Source: Portulaca oleracea
Taxonomy: Eukaryota; Streptophyta; Magnoliopsida; Caryophyllales; Portulacaceae
Direction of reading: 5' to 3'
DNA length: 64,000 nucleotides
NCBI GenBank assembly: GCA_029582165.1
Contig: CM055870.1
Span: 47,758,513 to 47,822,512 of the forward strand
Shown: piece by piece, positions 10,915-23,800 of the stretch
Layout: each line of letters begins with the position of its first letter
Position numbering within the stretch: position 1 is the stretch's first letter
Position numbers and translations under genes: made by a program
The notes under the pieces: model-generated
Seen by the model: only the letters and a program-made list of their open reading frames with translations
Told to the model about the DNA's origin: nothing
Database searches by the model: none

Positions 10915-11165
10915 GGGATAGCATAGTGACAAGTTGAAAAAAGCTGAGAGAGACTAAAATGAGAAGGTTTGGACATGTTCGCAGGAAAAGTGAGGATGTC
11001 ATTGTTAGGAGGTGTGAAGAGATTATGTTACCCCTTGGTCATCGCTGATATGGGAGGCCTATAAAGTCCATGAAAGAGGTGATTAGAACAAACCTCAAAC
11101 ACCTAACTCTGGCGGAGAATATGACATTAAGGGGAGTTTAGAGAGCTAGCATTAAATTTCTAGGG
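10915..11165 (+). pseudogene. LINE ORF2 C-terminal remnant
   Basis: One plus-strand frame reads KMRRFGHVRRKSEDVIVRRC, then GRPIKSMKEVIRTNLKHLTL, ending near RASIKFLG. This is the conserved tail found after the reverse transcriptase in plant L1-type LINEs (RWFGHV...GRP...W...V..DL). It contains two stops. Only this tail remains, as expected for a 5'-truncated copy. It lies inside the transporter intron, opposite in orientation. Confidence 0.75.
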
Positions 11166-11812
11166 TGAGGTTTGCCGGAAAGGTGACATGTTTTGCCTTG
11201 GTTTGCATCTTGTGTCTCTTGTTTAAATGTGGTTTCTAGATACGTTTAGCCCTTCCTCAAGTGCATGAAGCGCACATGTATGTATTTCTTCTTTCACAAG
11301 CTTCTCGACTTCAGGGTATTTCTTTTGGTTTTCTAAAGGTCTTTCTTTTTGTTTTGTTTTATTATTTAAACTGGTTTTTCAAAACTTTTTATGGGTCATA
11401 CGAAATCAACATCGCAATAAACTTTAGCTCATGATGTGAAGGATAGTTGCCTATATATGGATTTCCCCATACCACGCTCAAACTTGTTTTCCCTGCAAGT
11501 TTGTTGTTGTTATTGTATGTGGATCATGTTCATTTCTAAATTAATTTTTACAGTAGTCTACATTATATTATGTTAGAATTTACAAAGAATGTACACATAC
11601 ATTTCTGTTGTTTATGCTGAGTCATTGACTCTTTTATTTTTAGACCAATATATATATTTGCACCTAGCTAGAATTTGTACTCTGCAAGTAAACAATTACG
11701 TTATTGAAAGTGAAAATATTATCTACAAGTGAACCATCACACTATTTGAAACACAAACTTTAGAAGCACATATAAATTGCATAAAATTATTAGTCGAACG
11801 TGATTTACTTAC
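11166..11812. other. Transporter intron 10 sequence, no further exon seen
   Basis: AT-rich sequence downstream of exon 10 in transcript sense. The next expected block of the transporter (transmembrane helix 7) was not found here or further left. Confidence 0.45.
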
Positions 11813-11893
11813 AACTAAGGAACGAATATACATTTGTTGAAACAAGTCTAGAAATCTAGCTTTCGGCAGAGACTCTAAGGTTTGTATATATTC
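11813..11893 (-). CDS. ERD6-like: ERD6-like exon 10
   Basis: 27 codons, [20 protein letters not shown] then MYIRSLV, the loop end before helix 7. Acceptor CAG, donor GTAAGT. Intron 9 before it is only 107 bp. No following exon is visible within the 11.8 kb to the left edge. Confidence 0.94.
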
Positions 11894-14800
11894 CTGCATG
11901 ATCAGTAAACTTAATTTCAACTATCACATACATGCATACTAGTAACGCTTTTTGTATTCTTTTAAATTTTCGTCTAACTAGTTTCATGAGACTAACTTAC
12001 CTCAATTTCAGCTGCTTCTTCATATATGTCAGTATCTTTTCCTCGAAGTTTCCTCAAAGCATCTTCAAATTCTTTATGTTTACCAATTTTTGCCTATAAC
12101 CAATAACAAAATAAAGTGCATGCATATATATTTTCTCTAAATGTTTGCCAAACCGTAAATGTGTTACATCTTATGATTATACTTTTAATGGTAAAAGTAC
12201 GTGGAATGATTATATGACAGCTCCACAATCCTAAAATTTAATCAACAATTCTAAGTACATCTTTATAGAAATATCCGCACGTAATTATGTTTAAGTATTG
12301 ATTGCAACTATTTTATTAAACTCTTGTGCAAACTATACTTTAGTTGAACTTTTATAAATATTTATGGAAATATATACTAGTAAGAAACTTTTACTACATA
12401 AATAAATTTTAAGATCTTATGATACTCGATCTTCTTTCCAAATTCTGATTCAAATGATATGGAACACCTCAACTTAGGATTTCAATTCTAATAACCTCGA
12501 CACACCTTAACTTAAGATTTCAATTCTAACAACCTCGACGCAAGAGTATTACAACAGGAAAGAGTATATGAGATTATCACCAGCGAATATAACAAACTTA
12601 AAAATTAGGAATTGGCATCCTTTGTTGCCCAAAAGGAGAAAAATCAATTTAGTTTGTTTACAAAGCTAGTGTCTGATCCTATATTGGTATATTTGGTAAG
12701 ACTTTTAGTTTTCGGTAAAATTTTAGGAAAATAGAGGCTAAAATAATTTCATTGAAAAAATATTTTTAATTGAATGGTTCGTTATAAAGGATATTTTTGG
12801 GATTCACCCTTGAGAAAAAATATTTTACATAAAGTAAAGAGAAAGAATATGGTATATAAGTCAAGTGGGCTACTCCTCTTACAACAATTGGTTTTAAGAT
12901 GAAACCTCACTTAACTTGTGTATCATGGGCTTTGGTTGAATTGCTTTGGATCTCCCCAACAGATACATCACATGTTTCCCTATTTAATAATTTTTTGTTG
13001 GGTAAATTTGACCCGTTCATTGAGTCATTTACCTATTTCAGGGGAAACAAACAACAATCATAACATGCCATGGGTAAGGGGTAAATACCAAAGTGTTCGT
13101 GATAAACAAGACTCATCAACGCCACAATTTCCAATAATAGGAATTGTTTTGCTTCCACCAAGAATTAAACCTTGGCGGGGAGTATGGAAGATCAGAGTAC
13201 ATGCCACTTAACTACCACCTCTTTGATTTTATGTACTTAATACTTGTTTAACATTAAATGTTACACTTAGCTATGGGTATAGTACTTTACAACATGGCCA
13301 TGGTCTTTCTCTAACAAGCATGTGATTTTACTTCAAAAACACATTTTAGTAGTTCCCTTACAAGTTACCTAGGGTTATTCTTTCATGAGTAAGGGCAAGT
13401 GCAATAAGTTTATATAAGTTAACATTTTACAATTCACCTAAATCTATTGAAATTTACATATGCAAATTTTTATTGGGATGTTTCAAGAAAAAGAAGTTTG
13501 GAAAACTTGGGAATAAGTTTTGGAAAAACTTGGGATGACTTGGACAAGTATGAAGTGTCAGCATAAGGTCTAATATAATAATATTCATCGATCACCACAG
13601 ATATGTACTAAGGGATGGATTGGACAAAGTCTTGACTATAAGGTTTATATTGTGTAAGATACCAAAGGAAACAAGAGTAAGAAAAAGTGTAATCCTTACT
13701 CTTAAACCAATGGCAATGGAAAAATAAACGTCATCATTGGTTGTGTGATCGATCAAAACCAGGGACGAAGCTGTCATAGAGGCAAGAAGGGGCACTTGCC
13801 CCCCTGGAGTCTATCGTATAAATATAGCTTTTCACATAATGCACACATACTCTATTAGTAGAGCAAATGGTAGGGCGCCCAAATTATAACACTGGGTTTG
13901 TTGGTTCAAGACTCAAGTGATGCAATGTTTTCTAGCCTCCACTTTACTTTTTTTGGCCAATGTTTATCCATTTTCCCCCTCCCTTTACTATAAACATATT
14001 TTACAAGACTTGTTACAATAAGTAAATCTATATGTTAAGTTATAATTTTTTACAAAATTGAATATTTTAAAGGGAATTCTACCATAGTTGATTTTTTTCA
14101 ACTATCGTAGTTGAAAAGTGAAAAGACAATTAATTTTACTATAAAAATTCAAAATCAATGTAGGTTGATCAAAACTTGATACAATAATTAACCATGTTTA
14201 GGAGAATATAAATCTTTTTAAAAAATATGATTTGTTTTTATTAAATGAATGATATAAAATTTTCAACTATCATAGTCGAAAATAAATTCAACTATGGTAG
14301 AATTTTCCTTTTTTTAAATATAATAGAAATATTCTAATGATCACCCCCTCAACATCTATCCCTTATCAAGAGATACAAAGAGAGAGTGCTATCAATTGAA
14401 GAAAATGTACGGTCTATTGAACAATATGTGAACCAACCACAAGGGCAAGCAAAAGAGGACCTCCTCATTTGCTGACATGATAAGGACTAATCAATATTGC
14501 TTCCACCTATAATGTTTGGTGGGTTATTTGGAGTATTGCAAAATATATGTATATTTTTAGGTCACTCTTTATAACTCTCAAACCGAAAGGTGGGAGACAC
14601 TCTACAGTTTAGACAACTACTTTTTGGTGTCTATTATAGTTATTAGTCAAGTGGAAGTTGTGTTCACTTGAAAAAGACACTATTGTTGTTAGCCATGGAT
14701 GTTATTAGCAAGAACCTTCTTTTTGACTTGCTTGTTAATAATTTTGAGTTTCCAATTTTTATGACAGTTATATTGCAATTCACATTTGATGTAGATGTAC

Positions 14801-17800
14801 GTACTCGCTCGAATAAAAAAAGAAAAGAAAAGAAAGGAAAGAAGTCATTTAAGAGTTTGACAGCTATTTACTTTAAGTACGATCACAAATTTAACTCTTA
14901 CATATGATTAAAAAAATAGCTAAACATAGATTTAAATCAAGCCAAAAAGAAAATGTAATGTTTCTTCCCCTTAAAAAATGATTTCATCCTACAATTACAC
15001 CCAAAAGCTAATATATATAGTATCATATATATATAAATGTTTAATAATAAAATACGGAGAACAAATATTTAATCAACTTTGTTCATTTTTGAGAAATCAC
15101 ACAATTGCATGTATTATTGCTTTATTATTATTTTTTAAAAATTTATTGTAATATTAAGAAGTACTAATAGAAGTTTAATTATATATTTTTAAAAAAAACA
15201 TTGAGCATAAATACTACACAATTAAGTAAAGGGTGATAAGATATTCAAATAAAAAAAATATATTCAAACTTTCTAATATATGCTAGATTGTCAGTTACAA
15301 GTATAGCATATATTTTGAGGACATAAATAAATATATATTAGATATATTAAAAATATTTATTTTCACCATTCTCACAATTCACAAACCATAACAGTAGGGG
15401 AAAAGCTTGTTTTGAAAATAAAAAATAATTAAATCTTTTATTTTAAGAATAATTTTTTATGATATCTAAGTAAATACAAAATATCGATTTTATCATATAA
15501 ATTTAATACACAATTATAAAACACACCTATGTAATTATATTAATATTACATCCATTTTTAAATCATTGTCATTTTTAAGATTTGGGAATTTTTAATTAAG
15601 AAAATAGTAGTTAATGGAGATTTGAAAAATAATACTGTAACAACCCGCCCCAAAACCATGATTAATTAAATACAAATTGCCGTAATTATTTAAATTATGT
15701 TATAAATTGTTCGCGTTTACCTTTATTTATTTATTCATTTACTTATTTATTTATTGTTATCGGTGTCAAGTCTCGTGCATGAGATGGCTAAGGTGCCGAA
15801 TTATCGGCTTAAAAATTTACTTTACATATTCATTCAATGAGTTAAAGTATTTCAGGTTATACGATTTATGTTCTAAATTTATTTACCGAGGATCAGTTGA
15901 ATATTTTATGTCTCATTTTATATATTTTAGCATCTCAATTTTAATCCTTTTTAATCACATTTCCTTTATATAATTTCAAGTGGTAATTTTACTCATATTA
16001 TTTTATTTAATCCAAGTTCTAATTTATTTTACCAAGTTGTTACCAATTTATTACTCCTAAATTTTATTCTCTACAAACCTCACTATTTCAACTTACTAAT
16101 TACAATTCTTATTTATTTGACCTAAATTTTATCATCCTATTATTTTATCTAGTGTTTATTTTACTAAATTGTTGTCCTAAGCTAGTTAATTAGAGGGAGT
16201 ATATAGTAGTAGTTTTAGTTAGAAGGGTCATTTATCATTCTAATTCAAACACCCAAACACCCTCAATCTCTCTCTACCCTCTCTTCCTCCTGCTCGCCGA
16301 GGCACCACCACCACCACCGGCGTTTCGGCCGCCGGAGCTTCTCGCCGTCATCCTCGCGCGCCGCCACCCTCCTCTCTCTTGTGTTTTCATCAATTTTTAA
16401 CCTTAAGGGTAATCTCTCAAACCCCAATTTCAATTGCTCAAACCCTAATCTGAATTTCATGTTTTATATATGTTTCTTTTGTAATTTCTATCTATTTTAC
16501 TCTCTTTTAGCATAAATTCCAAGTTATAATTGTTTTGGTTAAGTTAGGGTTTGAGTTTGGAGTATATGCATGTGTATTTGGATGAGTTCTTGAGGTTTTC
16601 TTGTTGAATTCTTGATGGATAGTGTTATAATCTTGATGCATGTAAGATTCTTGAAAAGTTTATGAGTATTAAGGGCTGATTATGTATGTTAAGATTGTTA
16701 TTAAAGTGTTATTATGTTTAATTTGGGTAAATTAAAGAGATTTTAGTGAAAGAATATCAAAGTATGATGTTGGGATGAATTGCATGTTGAATTTATGGAT
16801 GCATGTGAGATTTAAGCTCTTTGATGAGTTAACTTTCAAGGTTTATTTCTGGAAATATGATGGAGTATAGCCAAAGTGAGATTTAGTTGAGAATTATTGT
16901 CAATTAAGGGCCAAAATTACCATTGGAGCTGAGTTTAAAAGCAAAATAGTTTCTGTCCAACTTCTGGAAATTTACAGAGGCTCAAAAGTTAGAGTTTAGG
17001 CCAAATTTTTACTTCATAAGATAGCCCAAGGTGTTAGCTAACCATAGGCTTTGGAATTTCTAAATTCCGACTTGTATAGGCCGAGTTATGGCCAAAACCG
17101 TAACGTCACGTTTCGGAATACATTTCTGGAAGTCAGTAGCTTAAGGGCTGTTTTTTCGTCCCTTTGAAGATCTTTCTAGTTTTTGTGGTAAACATGAAAG
17201 TTTTAGGTCACATTGCAAGCTTTCCAGAAAGGTATGGTTTGTAGTTATCCGATATCGGGAGTGTGAGTTATGAGCCCAGAAAGAAGGGCTGTCCATCTTG
17301 AAGTTTCTGCCCAGTTTATTCCTTATTAAATTCCATCTTTGGGGCCCTAAACCAATATCAATAGAGGATTTTAAGCATTGATAAGTTATGGTTATATGTT
17401 CTAATCCTATATTATGATTTTAAGGTTGAAAAGTATGGTTTGGAAGCCTAAGTATATCCTAAGGTCATCATTCCAAGGGTCTATGAATCTAACACAAGTT
17501 ATAAGTTTTCTCCTCATGGATTTTAGCTTAAAAGCCCTTTATTATTGATCTAGCTAAGATTTCTCATCTAGCTTTATAACCTCCAAGCCCTAAGTAGCTT
17601 CAAGTCTTTTGCCCTCTAAAGTACCAACTTAAGCTTGCCTCTCAATCACGTTCGAAAACCCATACCCTATGAATCATTCTCACTTCATTTTTAATCTCAT
17701 TATCACGTCTTCGCATCATCTTTAAGTCCACGATTTCCATTCTAACCTTCAATCTTTAAGTCCCATTCTTCATCAATTTAAGCTACCTTTCCAAGATTCA

Positions 17801-20800
17801 AGTTCCATCTTCTTAATTCACCTTTCTACGTCAATATTTTCATATAAATTCGACCCGGAGTTCTTAATTATCCGAACCCAGTTTCTGTCCGGGCCCATTT
17901 TGGAGCCCTCCCTCTCATTTTTACCCTCTGGTTTTGTTGACAAAGTTGTAGATTATGATTTTCCCTATTCCAGGATGTACTCATTTACTTCATTCCGATT
18001 TTCCTAACTCAAGTTATGCTATAATCTTTATTTTTATACAACCTGAAATTTGCTCCCTAAGTTATTTCATTTATATTTACCAAAGTTTCTAAACCTTTGA
18101 AACTAACTAAGAACCTTAATCGGTTCTTCATTTTCCATTACTCTTATCCTAGTTGACAAGTCACCAAAGCCATCTCAAAGCCGAGACGCACTGCCAAGGT
18201 CTTTATCATCTCAAGGTACGCGAATTGTCCAACTTTTATATCTAATCATGTTCATGGTTCATTATATTCCTACCATATCAAGTTTTATGTTTTATGATAT
18301 CATTGTATTCAAAAGTGGACCCATTTTATGTATTCTATGTTTTATGTTCTAGCTAGTTACGTGAAGTGCTAGCCTTTTAGATGCTCCTGATCAGAGTGTC
18401 CTAGACCTGGCCAGTGTCGACTGCTCAGCAGTCACCCAATCCAAATCTAGATCGATTTGGGCATGCGCGTGTGTGAGGTGCTTGCACCGATCATAAGGGT
18501 TCCACGTATTTTTTCTATCTCTCTTTATTCTACAACATTTACTCATGTATATGTATATGTTCATGTCATTTCAAGTTAATGTTTCTTTTCCCTTTCCCTG
18601 TTTTCAAATGAATTTAAATGCCGGCACTAAAACCATTTTCAAACGGTTTTTATGTGTTGGAGGTTTACGTACTGAGTGTTTCCCCACTCACGTTTGGCAA
18701 TGTTTTAATGTTTTGTTTTTAGGAGGTTTGAGCTCCCAAGGCAAGGACAAGTCTATTCAGAAGTAGCTCCAGTTGTGAGGTAGTTCCCAGGGTTCTATAA
18801 TCGGCAGGACGACCAAGTCGGAAGTTGTATTAGTATTTTTTTTAAGTTTCTAAGTTATGTATCTAATGTTTCAAGGGTTGTAAAAGTTGTTTCTTGGTTG
18901 GTTTTGGAGTGTTTGTGCCTTGTCTCTTTTGGGGACGGCGGTAATGCCTCGACCTAAGGTGTTCCGCTGCGCTAATCACAGGTTTGAGATTCTGAGTAGG
19001 ATTTTAATCTTGTGGTTAAGGTTGGGGTGTTACAAATACCCTATTTTAACTAAATATTTATTATATATGTGTGTGTGTGTGTGTGGAAAAAGTAAAAGTA
19101 AATGTAGTAAAACATTAATTAACATCTATATTGAAATTCTAAAATAATAGATATTAGAAAAACAATTGAATTCAAATTTCGGGTTAGTGGGGGAAAAACC
19201 AATATTCTAAAAATCTATAGGGTAGTTTGTGAGACAATTAACTAAGTATGCTTAATTAAAAACAAATTTCGGGTTGTTTTTGGGTTGATTCGATGAGTGT
19301 TAATGATAAAATTAAAAAAAAAACTAGTAGTTAATACTCCCTCTCTTTCATATTATTTGTCTCTTAGTTGACTATTATTGTCTTTGTTGTCATTTTTTTA
19401 TTGATAATTTCTCATACAATATTTTATTAACAATTATAATATTATACTTTTAGGATAGTGTTTCATATTATTTGTCTTTTAGTTGATTATTTTGGTATCC
19501 GATGTCATTTTTGATTGATGATTACTCATAAAATATTTTATTAACAATTTAAATATTATACTTTTAGGATAATATTTATCGTTACGAATCTATTGCTAGT
19601 AACTTTATTCCTAATTAGTCATTGTATATATTAAGAAATTAGAGTGAATAATTTTAAAGTTTGACAAAATAATTTCCAAGAATGACATCCTCAATGAGGG
19701 ATGTATATTCAACACTAAAACAATGCTAACAAGAAAAGGAGCGGAAAAAAATAACAAATTGTAACTAACTTGAATCAACTCTAACTACCTTCTAACTACC
19801 CTTCATACTTCACATCCCCTCAAGGTGGATTTGGTGGATTGTCCAGCAAATTCATCCTTGAAGAAAGGTAATTATGCTGAGTTTTCCCTAAGGGTTTGGT
19901 CATGATGTCAACAATCTGATCTTGAGAGGAGACATAATGAGTAGCAAAGAATCATTCAAGGAGCTTGTCACGTGTGTAATGACAATCGATTCTCAAGTGT
20001 TTTGTCCTGTCATGGAACACATGATTTTTAGCAATGTACATAGAAACCTTATTGTCATAATGAAGGGGAATTGGCAAAGGAACAAAGACACTCAACTCAT
20101 GAAGTAACTGCTGAAGCCACTCAAGTTTAGCGGTGGTGGAAGACATCGCTCTGTATTCAGCTTCTGTAGAAGACTTGGCCCTAGTCTTCTGTTTCTTTGT
20201 TTTCCAAGATATCAAGGAAGACCCCAAGAAGATAAAATACCCTGTTAGGGACCTAGCGGACAATTTGCAAGTGCCCTAATCAGCATCACAATATGCTGTG
20301 AGATGAAGATCAGTGGAAGAGGAATAAAATAACCCTTTGTTCACTGATTCTTTGAGATGACTCAGATGCTGCACTGCATAGGATATATCAGGTCTTGTAA
20401 GTGTAAGATATAAAATTCTACCAATGAGCCTCCTATAAGGCTCTGGATCTAGCAATGGATCACTAGAATCTACATCAAGCTTGAGATCCCTAGGTAAAGG
20501 AAACCTAACAGGTTTGCTGGCAGTGAGACCACTATCCTGTAAAATATCCATGATATGCTTCCTTTAATTGAGGGTAATTTCAGCAGAACATCGAGCAAGT
20601 TCAATGTCAGGGAAATACCTAGCCACTCCCAGATCTTTGATAGTGAATGATGAATGTAAATCAACTTTTATCTGTTGAATGACATCCTGAGCATCTCCCG
20701 TGAGTAACAAATCATCGATATACACCAAAATGTAAACATATTGCCCTGACACTTCTTTAGAAACAAGAGAATAGTCACTTTTACACTGATGAAATCATTT

Positions 20801-23800
20801 TCCAGTCAAAAACTTTGTAAGTTTCAAGTTCCATTGCCTTGAAGCCTATTTAAGGCTATATAGAGACCTAACCAGCTTACAAACTTGACCTGACTCAGTT
20901 TTATTGTACCCATCAGGTGGCAACATATAGACTTCCTCATCAATATTTCCATGTAGGAACGCATTATTGATGTCAAGCTGAAACAAAAGCCAACCTCTAG
21001 CTGCTGCAAGAGCAATAACAACTAGAACTGTGGTCAATTTTGCAATAGGGAAAAAAGTATGTTTATAATCTTTGTCCTTATCTATTCAAAGCCTCGAATT
21101 ATAAGCCTAGCCTTACATCTCTCAATAGATCCATCAGGTTTGAACTTGGTCTTGTAAACCCACTTAGATGAGAGAGCTTTCTTCCCTGGAGGTAGAGAAG
21201 TAAAGATCCAAGTTCCATTACTTTCCAAGGCTTTAATCTCCTTATCCATTGTCATTACCCATTCAGGATATCGTTGAGCTTGTTTATAGGAGCTTGGTTT
21301 AGGGACTTGTAACATATTTTCCAGTGAAACTATATAGGAAGAAGAAAGATGGCAAAAGTCAGACTGATCAAAAATAGGATGTGATATGTTAGGTTTAGAG
21401 GAAATAGAAGAAGGAAGAATTGATATAGATACTGTTGTATCCCTTATTCTAGGTTTCCCTGTACAGGAAAAATCTTTTAGCAAAGAGGGAGGACCTCTAG
21501 ATCGAGTAAATCTTCTCAAGTCATGAGATGAGAATGGGGGTTGAGACACAGAAGATGGCTGAGTTGAGACATTGTCATGTTGAACAAAATTAATGTCAGG
21601 AGAAGAATCTCTATTTGGAGAACTAATGTGCTGATGATTAGAAGCTAATTCAGTGGTTAAGGGAATTGAACAAAAAGGTTGAGGTTCAATGTTAAAGATA
21701 GATCAAGTAAAGGAAATAAGGTATCTCCTTGAGTGTCATCAGTATAATTGTTGGATGCCATATTTTGTTTGAAAGAAAAAATTTGTTCATGAAAAATAAT
21801 GTCCCTACTATGGAAAACATGTTTGGTTTGTAAATCAAATACTTTATAACATTTGAGACCAATAGTGTAACCTAGGAGAACACATTTGGTTACTCAAGGA
21901 GAAAATTTATCTTGTATACAAGTATTGTGAGTGTAGCAAAGACATCCTATAGTTCTTAGATTACTAAAATCAGGTTTTTTGTCGTATAAGATTTCAAAAA
22001 GATTTTTCCAATTGAGAACAATAGTGGAAAGTGTATTTACAAGGTGAGTAGCAGCAAGAATGCAATCACTCCAAAAACCCCAAAAAGTTTTTGGAGATCC
22101 AGCCTGAAACATAATGGCTATAACCATTCCAAGTAAATGCATATGTTTTCTTTTCAGCCACCCCATTTTGTTGGGGAGTTTTAATCATAGACCTTTATAA
22201 TAAAATCCCTTTTTCTTGAAAGAAATTAAGACAAGTGGCTTTTATAAACTCAGTGCCATTGTTAGTTCTGAATTGCTGGATTTTCATATTGAATTGAGTC
22301 TTGATCATTTTGTAAAAATGAATGATGGTATGTGCAGCTTGATCATTGCTTCGAAGAAGTATGGTCCAAGTGCTTCAACTAAAATCATCTACCAAAGTTA
22401 AGAAATAGTTTGCTCCAGAATGAGCAGTAGTTTTATATGGCGCTAATAAATCCACGTGAATTAACTCAAAAGGAGATTTGGTAGAAATAGAGCTTCTGTT
22501 ACAAGATAATCTATGAGATTTGGCAAGAATGTAAATGTCACAATTGTATTCATTAGGAATATAAATATTACAATAAGAAAGGTGTTTCATCTTGGACAAA
22601 GAAATAAACCCTAATGATGGAGACCATTAGGCAAAGCCTGCGTCACCAGCAATGTCACAGGAAGATTAACAACCAACAGGAGCAGCAGGACTTGCTGATT
22701 TACAAAACTCAGCGGTAGTAGCTAAGCCAACAGGCTTCCAAGCATCTTTAATCAAATTTAAAGATTCTACATCATCTTCATCACCCACCAACCCACCAAT
22801 AGCATCCATCCAAGCTTGCTACACTTTGGTTAAGCAAGTCTTGGCAATCACAGCCATCCATTCCATCAGCATCGGTCATTCAGACCAAGTTCAGTTCCCA
22901 TCGAGATCAGTCCAAGCAACACTTTTTCTCACATGATATCGCTATGTTGAGGGAGAATTAGAGGAAGTTCCCTAGGAGGTTTTTGTTCCTTGTCATGCCA
23001 TTTTCAAGACCAAGCAAGTCCAGGCATCATCAAGTTCAAGATCATCAAGATTCAGCACCAAGAACAACAACAGTTCATTGGTTTATTTTCCCAAAATTCC
23101 AATTTCTGCACTAAGTGTATCAACAACTATCTATAAGGATTATTTTGGTCATTTCCCACCTTGATCGAGATGTTGAGGTTTCATCCAACTTGGTTAAGTG
23201 TATCACGCAGTTACAATATCATAGTAACTCACTTTTAGCCCTTAGGTAGGAAAGGTTTTGAATGGCTCAATATTTCACTTTTGTATTTTGGCCCAATCAA
23301 AATTCAAATTGTATTTCTTTTATTTTTGCAAACGTAATTAGTTAGTATTATTTAGATTAAGTCATAAATGATTGTAATCAGTAGCCTAAGCATGCTTAGA
23401 GTTAGTTAAGGGAGATTAGAAGGTTTCTTCATACTTAGGAAACCTCTAATCAAACAGATTAGAGCTTAGGTATATATGCTGTATTCTCGAGCTGTTTTAA
23501 TCATGTATCAGTGAACTTTAATAGCATTGCGAGTGTCTTAGAACCTATGTGTGTTTGTGAGTGTCCTACAACTCTCAATCTTGGTTAAATCAGCTCCTGT
23601 CACTGAATTCTGGCAAGATTCAACAAGTGTTAGTTGTGCTTGATCATTTGATCTCTGATGTATCTGTACGAGGTTGAATGTGATAGTCTATTGCCCTTGT
23701 TTTCAATTGTGGTGTATCTGTATCAGTTGTAAGCAAGTCTATCTTTTTATTCCTTGTTGGTTTATCATCCATTCCAACTAATTACATCCAATGAGCTATT

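Noticed and set aside
14668..14907. 79-codon plus-strand open frame in intron 8
   Set aside because: Lys-rich AT-biased translation without domain or splice context.
16263..16460. Minus-strand Arg-rich open frame
   Set aside because: Lies in the GC-rich leader of the solo LTR; no similarity recognised.
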